NCBI RefSeq assembly: GCF_002845985.1
Contig: NZ_PDFK01000005.1
Location: forward strand, 124,001-188,000
DNA from: Lysinibacillus fusiformis
GTDB taxonomy: Bacteria; Bacillota; Bacilli; Bacillales_A; Planococcaceae
DNA length: 64,000 bases
Reading direction: 5' to 3'
The notes beneath the pieces were generated by a model. It made no database searches. It was not told the origin of the DNA and was given only the letters and a program-made list of their open reading frames with translations. The position numbers and the translations under genes are program-made. Below, in pieces: positions 1-8,075 of the stretch (positions are counted from its first letter, which is position 1; each line of letters starts with the position of its first letter).

Positions 1-279
1 GACAAAGGAACAATCACCTTAACGCTGACAGATCAAGGGGATACGTTATCGATGATAGTCAAAGATACAGGGCGCGGTATCCCTCAGGAGGAACAGGCAT
101 TTATTTTTGAGCGTTTTTATAGAGGAGAAAATAAAAAATATACAGTTCGAGGCTTGGGTTTAGGACTACCACTTAGTAAAATGATGGCACAATCTGTCGG
201 GGGGGATTTACGATTAATCGAAAGCAAGACCTCTGGTACATCCTTTGAATTAGTATTACAAAAGGCTACTACGCTGTAA
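1..279 (+). CDS. Sensor histidine kinase, C-terminal ATPase fragment (5' end outside window)
   Basis: Partial gene; the reading frame is open from base 1 and the last 92 residues are present. They form the end of a GHKL (HATPase_c) domain: G1 box DTGRGIP at fragment residues 22-28, F box FERFY at 36-40 and G2 box GLGLGL at 51-56, so the ATP lid looks intact. The domain binds ATP and phosphorylates a histidine in the missing dimerization region. The sensor part and the partner response regulator lie upstream of the window. A strong terminator follows the stop, so it is probably not co-transcribed with the VTC gene. The family call is firm; the signal cannot be told. Confidence 0.9.
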   Translation, partial: DKGTITLTLTDQGDTLSMIVKDTGRGIPQEEQAFIFERFYRGENKKYTVRGLGLGLPLSKMMAQSVGGDLRLIESKTSGTSFELVLQKATTL

Positions 280-297
280 GAGCGTGGTAGCTTTTTT
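261..297 (+). terminator. Intrinsic terminator of the histidine kinase gene
   Basis: GCTACTACGCT pairs with AGAGCGTGGTAGC over a short loop and is followed by six T. The stem begins inside the last codons of the kinase gene. Confidence 0.85.
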
Positions 298-574
298 ATG
301 TTGATGCAGCCAATCATTGTACCGAGAGTAGAGGAAGACGATAGTTATTTTTTTGCATGTCTCATAGAGATGGTGGTGAGCATTGAATTGTAAAAAATAG
401 TTGAAGAATATGTAAAGCCGACATCTGCCTGACACAAAAGCTCTTTATAGTAAATGGTGTAGACGACGAGTACGAGCCTTATGAAGGTTTTGTCATCTTC
501 ATGTACTAGTTGGTAAACCATTCAAATGGGAAAGTAGCTGTCAGTATAACACTAAGACAAGGGAGCGTGATGAG
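298..574. other. Gap without a recognised gene
   Basis: I see no coding region with a plausible ribosome binding site and no clear sigma-A promoter. It presumably holds the promoter for the VTC-DUF4956-CotH genes. GGGAG at 561-565 is the ribosome binding site of the next gene. Confidence 0.4.
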
Positions 575-1276
575 ATGCCGATAGTAACTTCATTTAATCC
601 AAATGGTCGCCAAGAAATTAAACAAGCGATATCCTACCCAGATTATGCTTTATTAAAAGCTAAGCTTCAGCATGTTATGCAGCTAGACCAGCATGCGGGC
701 AAGGACGGTAAATATTTGATCCGTAGTACGTATTTCGATAATTTGGCCAATAAAGTGCTAAATGAGAAAAAAGAGGGCTATATCAATCGGGATAAATATC
801 GGGTACGCATATACGGGAAATCTAGTGCCATTATTAATTTAGAGCGAAAAAGTAAGCGTAACAATGTCACTTTTAAATCGAAGTGTAAGATATCTCAGGC
901 TGAGTATGAACAAATGCGTGTCGGGGATATATCCTGGATGGAGAATGACGACCGAGCGCTAATTCGAGACTTATATCAAGAAATGAATTATAGCCAGCTT
1001 AGACCTACAACAGTAGTAGATTATGAGCGAGAGGCATACATTTATCCGTTTGGAAATGTCCGCGTTACGTTTGATAGTAAGGTCCAATCGAGTCTACGCA
1101 ACACAGATATGTTTAATCAAAACCTGCCGATGGTAGATGTACTGGAGCCGAACCTTGTGATTTTAGAGGTAAAGTATGATGAATATTTACCAGACATTAT
1201 CAAGTATTTACTACAATCTGTAGATACACGTGCAGAGGCCTATTCCAAATATCAGCTTAGTCGTATGTACGGCTAA
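575..1276 (+). CDS. VTC domain protein (polyphosphate polymerase-like)
   Basis: A 233-residue protein that is essentially one VTC domain, the fold of the yeast Vtc4 catalytic tunnel that makes polyphosphate from ATP. Basic and acidic tunnel-type residues are visible: R50 and Y53 in RSTYFD, R76 and R78 in YRVRIYG, E90, K92 and K94 in the ERKSK motif, K101 and K103, E198 and K200 in LEVKY, and K225 near the end. It has no membrane segment or signal peptide and should be cytosolic. The start has GGGAG 10 bases upstream. It is followed 20 bases later by a DUF4956 membrane protein and then a CotH kinase. Family membership is firm; polymerase activity is inferred, since some bacterial VTC proteins have no proven product. 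Confidence 0.85.
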   Translation: MPIVTSFNPNGRQEIKQAISYPDYALLKAKLQHVMQLDQHAGKDGKYLIRSTYFDNLANKVLNEKKEGYINRDKYRVRIYGKSSAIINLERKSKRNNVTFKSKCKISQAEYEQMRVGDISWMENDDRALIRDLYQEMNYSQLRPTTVVDYEREAYIYPFGNVRVTFDSKVQSSLRNTDMFNQNLPMVDVLEPNLVILEVKYDEYLPDIIKYLLQSVDTRAEAYSKYQLSRMYG

Positions 1277-1296
1277 ATACAAAGGAGAATGAACAA

Positions 1297-1980
1297 ATGG
1301 ATACAATTAAATTTAGCGATATATTTAAATCCAACTTTTTAGAAAAAACAACATCATTTTCATTAATCGATTCTATTATTGGCTTAGTAGTGGCATTTTT
1401 TATAGGGCTTTTCATTTACGCCGTTTATAAGAAAACTTTTAATGGTGTCATTTACTCTCATTCATTCAATATCTCATTACTTATTATGACAATGGCAACT
1501 GCACTTGTAATTATGGGGATTAGTTCAAATGTTCTGTTATCACTTGGTATGGTTGGTGCTTTATCCATCGTACGTTTCAGAACACCTATTAAAGATCCAA
1601 TGGATTTAGTCTATATTTTCTGGGCAATTGTTTCTGGTATTTTATGTGGAGCAGGGTTTATTCCATTAGTAATTATCGGTGCTGTGTTAATCGGTCTTGT
1701 ACTACTAGTGTTCGTGAATAAAATTACGGTAGAGAATCCTTATTTATTGATTGTAAAGTTTGAAGAAGAGCTAGCAAATGCTGAGGTGGAGCGAATTATT
1801 GCTGCACAAACAAAAAAATTCGCACTCAAATCAAAATCCATTATGCATAATGATGAAATTGAAACAACTTACGAAATTCGTGTAAAGCAAAATGATGCGA
1901 AGCTGATGGATGAACTAACAAAAGTTGCTGGTGTTAAATCAGCCATTATGCTTAGCTACGATGGGAATTTCACAGCGTAA
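1297..1980 (+). CDS. DUF4956 family membrane protein
   Basis: A 227-residue integral membrane protein. Hydrophobic segments lie at about residues 24-43, 53-73, 76-90 and 105-140, followed by a soluble C-terminal domain of about 85 residues. The stretch SIVRFRTPIKDP between membrane segments is the most conserved-looking part and matches what I recall of DUF4956. AAAGGAG sits 10 bases before the ATG. It lies between the VTC and CotH genes with short gaps, so an operon is likely. A role as membrane anchor or channel for the VTC protein is inference only; the family has no established function. Confidence 0.82.
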   Translation: MDTIKFSDIFKSNFLEKTTSFSLIDSIIGLVVAFFIGLFIYAVYKKTFNGVIYSHSFNISLLIMTMATALVIMGISSNVLLSLGMVGALSIVRFRTPIKDPMDLVYIFWAIVSGILCGAGFIPLVIIGAVLIGLVLLVFVNKITVENPYLLIVKFEEELANAEVERIIAAQTKKFALKSKSIMHNDEIETTYEIRVKQNDAKLMDELTKVAGVKSAIMLSYDGNFTA

Positions 1981-2022
1981 TGACCTCATTAACAAAAAGG
2001 ACTACGATGAGAGGTGATGGCT

Positions 2023-3816
2023 ATGATTAAAACACGAATTGTCTACCTGTGCATGGCAATTTTACTCCTTCTCTTTGTCGTGATATATGCTGTACTTCCA
2101 AATGCAGGAATTGAAACGAAAAATTCCGAGTTCTCCTATGAGGATATGGTATTTAATAGCAATAAAGTAACCACTGTCGATATCGAGATTGCTGAGGAAG
2201 ATTGGACTGACATGCTTGAAAATGCAGCGGACGAGGAATTAAAACAGGCGGATATTACAGTAAACGGCAAGAAAATTGAGAATGTTGCTATTCGCACAAA
2301 AGGCAATTTATCATTACGATCAGTTGTCAATAGTGACTCGGATCGTTATAGTTTAAAAATCGATTTTGATTACTATGATGATACTCAAAGCTTATATGGT
2401 TTGAAAAAATTAAATTTAAATAATAATTATAGTGATGCTACATTGATGCGGGAATATATCTCCTATGAAATGATGGAGCAAATGGGCTTACCAACACCAG
2501 CACACTCCTATATGTATGTCACAGTAAATGGTGAGGAACGGGGCTTGTTTTTAGGAGTGGAAGCAGTAGATGAGACATTCCTAGCCAATAACTATGGTTC
2601 TAATGATGGCTTTTTATTTAAGCCAGACGGAACTGGCAGTGATTTGAAATATATTAGTGATGATATTGCAGACTATACAGGCATGGGATTAAAAACAAAT
2701 GAAGGTCATATGGATCAATCCAAGCTTGTGGAGATGCTAAATGCTATTAATAACGGTGGAGACATCGAAAAATACCTTGATGTCGATGAAATGTTACGTT
2801 ATTTCGCTGTCAATACAGCACTTGTCAATTTAGATAGTTACCAGGGGAATATGAAACATAACTATTATTTGTATGAACAGAATGGTGTGTTTTCAATTAT
2901 TCCATGGGATTACAATATGTCCTTCGGCGGCTTTGGTGTTGGCGGTGGAGGCGGTAGAATGGGTGGAGAAAACAGTCAAAATCCAGCTGATGCTCCGACA
3001 ACTTTAGAAGAATCAGGAGCACAAAACAATGAACAACTTAATCAGGCAGGTGGGGGGAGGTTACAACAGCCAGATGGAGGCTTCAATAGGGGAATGGAAA
3101 TGGGGATGTCAAGCAACCTGTTAGCCGAGAGTGCTATTAATTTTAGTGTGAAAACCCCTGTTTCTGGCACAACGTTAGAGGAGCGGCCACTGCTGAATGC
3201 CTTGCTTACTAATGAAGAGTACCGTGCTAAATATGAAGGTTATCTAGAAGAGCTAGCGACAACCTATTTAACAGAGGATTATGTACAAGCTATTACTAAA
3301 AACTTAGCACTATTAATAACGACCTATGTGGAGGCAGATCCCACAAAATTCTCTACTACAGAGCAATTCTTAGAGGCAGTTGAAGGTGAAAATAGCTTAC
3401 CTGAATTCGCTAAACAGCGCTCCCAATCTATTTTAAAGCAGCTATCTGGAGAGCTGGTTGTAGAAGCGTCTACGACATCACAAGGAAATATGGGCGTACC
3501 AACTCCAAATGAAAATGGTGAGATGAATTCAATGCCAGAGAATTTTGACCCGAGTCAGCTACCAGAGGATTTTGATCCATCACAGAGCCCACCGTTTAAT
3601 AGAGAAGGCAATGGCCCACGAGAAGGACAAAATGGCGAATCAATGCAACGTCCTGATGGAAGCGGAGGCCCAATCAGTATGCCAGGTGAAAATGATGGAG
3701 CGTCTAATCAAGCAACTGTAATTGATAAAAATACAGTGTTTACAGCCGCAGCCTGCCTTGTATTGCTTCTCTTAGCACTTCTCTTTGTTGTTAAATTTAA
3801 ACGCAGAGGTCGTTGA
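2023..3816 (+). CDS. CotH-family protein kinase, membrane-anchored, with low-complexity regions
   Basis: A 597-residue CotH-like protein. The N-terminus has an uncleaved-looking signal or membrane segment (about 5-24) and the C-terminus a second one (about 571-590) followed by KFKRRGR, so the body should be outside the cell. The kinase core runs from about residue 40 to 300, with LDSYQGN (D271) and PWDYN (D296) as the likely counterparts of the catalytic and metal-binding aspartates of B. subtilis CotH. A Gly/Asn/Gln-rich insert follows at about 302-350 and a Pro/Asn/Glu-rich stretch at about 485-560. ATG 2023 is chosen because AGGTGA ends 5 bases upstream; GTG 2014 would lie inside that site. 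It is third in the VTC-DUF4956-CotH set. Substrates are unknown; the genetic setting differs from spore-coat cotH. Confidence 0.85.
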   Translation: MIKTRIVYLCMAILLLLFVVIYAVLPNAGIETKNSEFSYEDMVFNSNKVTTVDIEIAEEDWTDMLENAADEELKQADITVNGKKIENVAIRTKGNLSLRSVVNSDSDRYSLKIDFDYYDDTQSLYGLKKLNLNNNYSDATLMREYISYEMMEQMGLPTPAHSYMYVTVNGEERGLFLGVEAVDETFLANNYGSNDGFLFKPDGTGSDLKYISDDIADYTGMGLKTNEGHMDQSKLVEMLNAINNGGDIEKYLDVDEMLRYFAVNTALVNLDSYQGNMKHNYYLYEQNGVFSIIPWDYNMSFGGFGVGGGGGRMGGENSQNPADAPTTLEESGAQNNEQLNQAGGGRLQQPDGGFNRGMEMGMSSNLLAESAINFSVKTPVSGTTLEERPLLNALLTNEEYRAKYEGYLEELATTYLTEDYVQAITKNLALLITTYVEADPTKFSTTEQFLEAVEGENSLPEFAKQRSQSILKQLSGELVVEASTTSQGNMGVPTPNENGEMNSMPENFDPSQLPEDFDPSQSPPFNREGNGPREGQNGESMQRPDGSGGPISMPGENDGASNQATVIDKNTVFTAAACLVLLLLALLFVVKFKRRGR

Positions 3817-3821
3817 AAAAT

Positions 3822-3855
3822 AACCATATCCAACATGTTTGGGTATGGTTTTTGC
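3822..3855 (+). terminator. Terminator after the VTC-DUF4956-CotH genes
   Basis: ACCATATCC pairs with GGGTATGGT (one G-T pair) across a 9-base loop, followed by a T-rich run. It closes the probable three-gene operon. Confidence 0.8.
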
Positions 3856-3903
3856 ATTTTATCGTGTTAAAATAAAGCATTCTTTTCTGAGGAGTCTTTT
3901 CAT

Positions 3904-4506
3904 ATGAATGAACAGCAGTTTGATAAATATTTGCATATTAACACAGTGGGAGAACAATACGGTTTCCCAAAACTCGCACACTATCACCGATATGAGCCAA
4001 CACCATATAGGGGGTTGGAACAATTGTTTGAAGCGTACGAGATGCCGGACAATCCAGTATTCATTGATATGGGATGTGGAAAAGGAAGAGTACCCATTTA
4101 TGTGCATCATAAGTTCCGTATTCCGACTATTGGGATAGAAATGGATGCAGGATTTTATGCAGAGGCTGAAGAAAATAAACGTAGTTATCTCCAAAAAATG
4201 AAAGCACATGCACCCATTTCGTTTATTCATACAATAGCTGAGGCTTATGAAATAAAGTCACGTGATAATGTGTTCTTCTTCTTCAACCCTTTTTCGATTC
4301 ATATTTTTCGTACAGTCATTCATAATATTTGGAAATCCTATGAACAGCGAATGCGAGATATTCATTTAATTTTATATTATCCGCCTTATGATTATTTACA
4401 ATTTTTACATCACGGAACATCATTTGAATTACTTCATGAGGTTCATTTAGAAAATGAAACCAATATTAATGAACGTCTTTGTGTGTTTGTCTTAAAAAGA
4501 GCTTAG
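3904..4506 (+). CDS. Class I SAM-dependent methyltransferase, small
   Basis: A 200-residue protein with a Rossmann SAM-binding motif I, DMGCGKGR at residues 55-62, an acidic residue ending the next strand (GIEMD, about 78-82), and FFFNPF at 125-130 in the motif IV position. The NPF form resembles N-methyltransferases, but the substrate cannot be read from the sequence. GAGGAG precedes the ATG by about 9 bases. It stands alone, with a terminator on each side. Confident for the fold, not for the substrate. Confidence 0.8.
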   Translation: MNEQQFDKYLHINTVGEQYGFPKLAHYHRYEPTPYRGLEQLFEAYEMPDNPVFIDMGCGKGRVPIYVHHKFRIPTIGIEMDAGFYAEAEENKRSYLQKMKAHAPISFIHTIAEAYEIKSRDNVFFFFNPFSIHIFRTVIHNIWKSYEQRMRDIHLILYYPPYDYLQFLHHGTSFELLHEVHLENETNINERLCVFVLKRA

Positions 4507-4535
4507 AGCTTGGGAAACCAACTCTAAGCTTTTCT
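4499..4535 (+). terminator. Intrinsic terminator after the methyltransferase
   Basis: AGCTTAGAG and TTGG pair with CCAA and CTCTAAGCT around a GAAA tetraloop, then TTTTCT. It overlaps the stop codon of the gene. Confidence 0.85.
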
Positions 4536-4563
4536 AATTTAAATAAAGTAACATCGCAGTAAT

Positions 4564-4578
4564 TATTTTCAGGGAAAT
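4564..4578 (+). promoter_or_regulatory. Weak CodY-like box upstream of livJ
   Basis: TATTTTCAGGGAAAT matches 11 of 15 positions of the CodY consensus AATTTTCWGAAAATT. Weak alone; its interest comes from the 14/15 site before livH. Confidence 0.35.
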
Positions 4579-4808
4579 AATGATATGAGAAAATGAACGC
4601 TCTTACTTAGACTTTATTGTAAAAAAGTAATTTCATCTAATAGTTTTGTACTAGTCTTTATGTAAAATTAAAAGATAATTCACAAATAACTAATTATACT
4701 GAAAAATCACTCTAGACTAAATATAAAGAATGTTTTACAATGTAAAAGGCTTATATGAATAATATTTTTCATTCGTTTTAGGATAGTTATAAATAATTAT
4801 TTTTGCTA

Positions 4809-4837
4809 TTGAGTAAATGAATTTAATTGTTTATAAT
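4809..4837 (+). promoter_or_regulatory. Sigma-A promoter of livJ
   Basis: TTGAGT at 4809-4814 and TATAAT at 4832-4837 with a 17-base spacer. Transcription would start near 4844, giving a leader of about 40 bases. Confidence 0.7.
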
Positions 4838-4884
4838 TATCAGAAATATCTAATATTTTAGAAATTTTCAGGGGGAATTTAATT

Positions 4885-6105
4885 ATGAGAGAGAGCAAAA
4901 AGCTTAAGAAGTTCGGTTCACTTTTAGTAGCATCTTCATTACTTGCTGGTGTTCTTGCAGGTTGTGGTAACGGAGACGATTCAAGTTCTGGCGGAGGCTC
5001 ATCATCAGGCGGAGGTTCATCTGATGGCGATACAATTAAAATTGGTGCCAACTTAGAGCTTTCGGGGAATGTAGCATCTTATGGTTCCTCTATTGGGCTA
5101 GGTGCAGAACTGGCTGTAAAAGAAATTAATGATGCTGGCGGTATTGACGGCAAGAAAATTGAACTGATTAAAGTAGATAATAAATCAGAGAACTCTGAGG
5201 CAACCTCAGCTGCTATTAAACTAGCAACGCAAGATAAAGTAGTAGCAATGCTAGCGCCTGCAACTTCAGGAAATACAGTAGCAACGGTTCAAATAGCCAA
5301 TGATAATAAAATTCCAATTGTAACTGGTTCTGGTACAGCGCCAAATATTACAGTAAACGAAGATGGCAGTGTGAATGAATATGCATTCCGTACATGCTTT
5401 ATCGATCCATTCCAAGGAATTGTAGCGGCTAACTTTGCCTCAGGCGAGCTAGATGCGAAAAATGTAGCTATTTTCGCAGATAATGCATCAGACTATGCAA
5501 AAGGTTTGGCAAAATCCTTTAAAGAAACAATTACTAAGAGTGGCGGAAAAGTTGTGAAAGAAGAAGCTTATGTAGCGAAGGATACAGACTTCCGTACACA
5601 GTTAACAAATATTAAAGCATCAAATCCAGATTTCATCTTTATCCCAGGATACTATGAAGAAGTTGGTTTAATCGTTAAACAAGCACGTGAAATGGGTATT
5701 GATGTACCTTTAATGGGTGCTGATGGTTGGGATTCTCCAACTTTAATAGATTTAGCTGGTGCGGATGCATTGAATAACACATACATCACAAACCACTATT
5801 CTGCTGAAGACCCAGACCAAAAAATTCAAGATTTCGTAAAGGCATTTAAAGCGGCAAATGGTGACAAAGCACCTGACGCATTTAATGCACTTGGTTATGA
5901 CTCAATTTACTACATTGCAGATGCGATTAAACGTGCAGGCTCTACGGATGGTGAAGCAATTAAAAATGAATTAGCTGCAACAAAAGATCTTTCTTTAGTA
6001 ACAGGTACTTTCTCAGTTGACGAAAACCATAACCCAATTAAAACAGCAACAGTTCTTGAATTCAAAGACGGTAAACAAGTGTTCAACTCTAAAGTTAATC
6101 CTTAA
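4885..6105 (+). CDS. livJ: Branched-chain amino acid ABC transporter, substrate-binding lipoprotein
   Basis: A 406-residue type I periplasmic-binding-protein-like lipoprotein. The signal peptide ends in a lipobox LAGC with C27 as the lipidated cysteine; a Gly/Ser linker (about 33-46) tethers the two-lobed Leu/Ile/Val-binding domain (about 50-400). It captures leucine, isoleucine or valine outside the membrane for the LivHMGF permease encoded just downstream. GGGGG at 4871-4875 precedes the ATG by 9 bases. A hairpin after the stop separates it from livH and probably lets livJ be made in excess. Exact ligand preference is not visible. Confidence 0.93.
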   Translation: MRESKKLKKFGSLLVASSLLAGVLAGCGNGDDSSSGGGSSSGGGSSDGDTIKIGANLELSGNVASYGSSIGLGAELAVKEINDAGGIDGKKIELIKVDNKSENSEATSAAIKLATQDKVVAMLAPATSGNTVATVQIANDNKIPIVTGSGTAPNITVNEDGSVNEYAFRTCFIDPFQGIVAANFASGELDAKNVAIFADNASDYAKGLAKSFKETITKSGGKVVKEEAYVAKDTDFRTQLTNIKASNPDFIFIPGYYEEVGLIVKQAREMGIDVPLMGADGWDSPTLIDLAGADALNNTYITNHYSAEDPDQKIQDFVKAFKAANGDKAPDAFNALGYDSIYYIADAIKRAGSTDGEAIKNELAATKDLSLVTGTFSVDENHNPIKTATVLEFKDGKQVFNSKVNP

Positions 6106-6116
6106 TGTTTTGTAAG

Positions 6117-6152
6117 CAAGGGGGAGGCGGGTAAACACGCCTTCCTTTTTAT
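6117..6152 (+). terminator. Partial terminator between livJ and livH
   Basis: GGGAGGCG pairs with CGCCTTCC, followed by TTTTTAT. In ABC operons such a hairpin commonly lowers permease expression relative to the binding protein. Confidence 0.75.
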
Positions 6153-6219
6153 GTTTTAGATAACTAGAATGCTAACGTAATTCATAACTTTCTAGTATAG
6201 ATGCATGTACAGATTTCTC

Positions 6220-6234
6220 ATTTTTCAGAAAATT
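6220..6234 (+). promoter_or_regulatory. CodY box upstream of livH
   Basis: ATTTTTCAGAAAATT matches 14 of 15 positions of the CodY consensus AATTTTCWGAAAATT. It lies 18 bases before the livH start, just ahead of the ribosome binding site. CodY represses branched-chain amino acid uptake genes when isoleucine, leucine, valine and GTP are plentiful. Confidence 0.75.
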
Positions 6235-6251
6235 CAAAGGAGTGAATGCGC

Positions 6252-7127
6252 ATGGAATGGATACAGCAACTTGTGAACGGTATTTCACTTGGAAGTATCT
6301 ACGCGTTAATAGCGTTAGGGTATACGATGGTATACGGTATTATCAAGCTGATTAACTTTGCTCATGGTGATGTTTTCATGATCGGGTCATTTATTGGCTT
6401 TTACGCAATTGCTAAATGGGAGCTTGGTTTCTTCCCGGCTCTATTATTGGCAATGACCGTTTGTGCGATCTTTGGTGTTTTAATTGAACGTATTGCCTAT
6501 AAACGTTTACGAAATGCAACACGTATCGCAGCATTAATTACAGCGATTGGTGTGTCATTGTTAATTGAATACACTACTATTTTCTTCAGAGGTGCTCAAC
6601 CAGCAGCTTATCCTGAAGTTTTCAAAAATAAATCATTTGATATTTTTGGTGTACAAATTAGCAGTACATCCATTTTAATTTTATCAGTCGCAGTTGTACT
6701 GATGATTCTTTTACAATTCATCGTACATAAAACAAAAATCGGTAAAGCGATGCGTGCCGTTTCTCACGATGCAGATGCAGCTCGCTTAATGGGTATAAAC
6801 GTTGATAATACAATCTCTGCAACATTTGCTATTGGTTCAGCTTTAGCTGGTGCAGCGGGTGTTATCTTCGGTGTTTATTATACAAAGATTGATCCTTTAA
6901 TGGGTGTTATTCCTGGCGTTAAAGCATTTATCGCAGCTGTTCTTGGTGGTATTGGTATCATTCCGGGCGCTATGGTTGGTGGTATGTTACTAGGCGTTGT
7001 AGAGTCCTTAGTAAGTGCGCTTGGCTTCTCATTATGGCGTGATGCAGCGGCATTCGTAATTTTAATTTTAATTTTAATCTTCAGACCATCGGGTATCTTT
7101 GGTAAAAATGCCCGTGAGAAAGTGTAG
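6252..7127 (+). CDS. livH: Branched-chain amino acid ABC transporter permease LivH
   Basis: A 291-residue polytopic permease of the LivH type. The N-terminal part has GSIYALIALGYTMVYG and INFAHGD, typical of the family, and about eight hydrophobic segments follow. The EAA-like loop toward the ATPases is around the MRAVSHDADAARLMGI stretch. It forms the membrane channel with LivM. ATG 6252 is chosen over ATG 6246 because AAAGGAG at 6236-6242 is 9 bases from the former and only 3 from the latter. A CodY box directly upstream suggests repression in rich medium. Confidence 0.93.
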   Translation: MEWIQQLVNGISLGSIYALIALGYTMVYGIIKLINFAHGDVFMIGSFIGFYAIAKWELGFFPALLLAMTVCAIFGVLIERIAYKRLRNATRIAALITAIGVSLLIEYTTIFFRGAQPAAYPEVFKNKSFDIFGVQISSTSILILSVAVVLMILLQFIVHKTKIGKAMRAVSHDADAARLMGINVDNTISATFAIGSALAGAAGVIFGVYYTKIDPLMGVIPGVKAFIAAVLGGIGIIPGAMVGGMLLGVVESLVSALGFSLWRDAAAFVILILILIFRPSGIFGKNAREKV

Positions 7128-7139
7128 GTGAGCGGTTTT

Positions 7140-8075
7140 ATGAAAAAGTCTAAAATTTTTTGGGGCTATGCCGTAATAGCGCTAGTCATCTATGCAGTTG
7201 TGCAATTATTGATTACAACAGAAGTAATTGATTTGTACTACAAAAATATGTTAATCACAATGTGTATTAACATCATGCTGGCTGTCAGCTTGCATATTGT
7301 TATTGGGGTTACTGGACAATTCTCAATTGGGCATGCTGGGTTCCTAGCAGTTGGTGCATATGTGTCCGCTATCATTACCACAAAATTAATGCTGCCATTC
7401 CCATTGGCTATCCTTTTAGGGGCAGTCGCAGCAGCGGTTGCTGGTCTAATAGTAGGGATTCCCACTCTGCGTTTAAAAGGAGATTATTTAGCAATTGCGA
7501 CACTAGGCTTTGCTGAAATTATTCGTATTATCTTTTTAAATACGGATTATGTTGGTGGCGCAGCGGGGATGCAGGTTAAATATTTATCTAACTGGACATA
7601 TGCATTTTTTGGTGTTGTGTTAACGATTCTCGTTATCTCGAACTTTACAAATTCTCGTCATGGTCGTGCGTGTATTTCCATTCGTGAGGATGAAATTGCA
7701 GCGGATGCTATGGGTATTAATACGACCTATTATAAAGTTGTTGCATTCGCGATTGGGTCTTTCTTTGCAGGTCTAGCTGGAGCTATTTTCGCACATAACT
7801 TTTATATTATCCAACCGACAACATTTGGTTTCTTAAAATCATTTGATATTTTAATTTATGTTGTACTCGGTGGCTTAGGGAGTCTTTCTGGTTCAGTGAT
7901 TGCAGCGATTTTCTTAACTTTTGTATCAACTTATCTAGCAAACTTCCCTGAAACTCGTATGATTATTTATAGTTTAGTATTAATTATTGTCATGCTTTAT
8001 CGTCCAACCGGCTTAATGGGAACAAAGGAAATTACGCAGTTATTTAAGTTTGGTAAAAAAGGAGGTACAAAATAA
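7140..8075 (+). CDS. livM: Branched-chain amino acid ABC transporter permease LivM
   Basis: A 311-residue second permease subunit. It has about eight membrane segments, the family stretch GQFSIGHAGFLAVGAY near residue 60, and a cytoplasmic coupling loop, CISIREDEIAADAMGI. It pairs with LivH in the membrane. GTG 7128 directly follows the livH stop, but AGGTGA at 7126-7131 fits ATG 7140 (8-base gap), so the latter is used. The stop codon overlaps the livG start, which suggests translational coupling. Confidence 0.92.
   Translation: MKKSKIFWGYAVIALVIYAVVQLLITTEVIDLYYKNMLITMCINIMLAVSLHIVIGVTGQFSIGHAGFLAVGAYVSAIITTKLMLPFPLAILLGAVAAAVAGLIVGIPTLRLKGDYLAIATLGFAEIIRIIFLNTDYVGGAAGMQVKYLSNWTYAFFGVVLTILVISNFTNSRHGRACISIREDEIAADAMGINTTYYKVVAFAIGSFFAGLAGAIFAHNFYIIQPTTFGFLKSFDILIYVVLGGLGSLSGSVIAAIFLTFVSTYLANFPETRMIIYSLVLIIVMLYRPTGLMGTKEITQLFKFGKKGGTK

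Larger units (their letters stand above)
4536..4884. other. AT-rich upstream region of livJ
   Basis: This 349-base stretch has no convincing coding region. It holds a good sigma-A promoter (4809-4837) and two partial CodY-like sites (4564-4578 and 4863-4877). A near-palindrome, TTTTACAATGTAAAA, lies around 4733-4747 and is unexplained. Confidence 0.5.

Noticed and set aside
4733..4747. Near-palindrome TTTTACAATGTAAAA upstream of livJ as a known operator
   Set aside because: It fits no consensus I can name with confidence and may be chance in AT-rich DNA.
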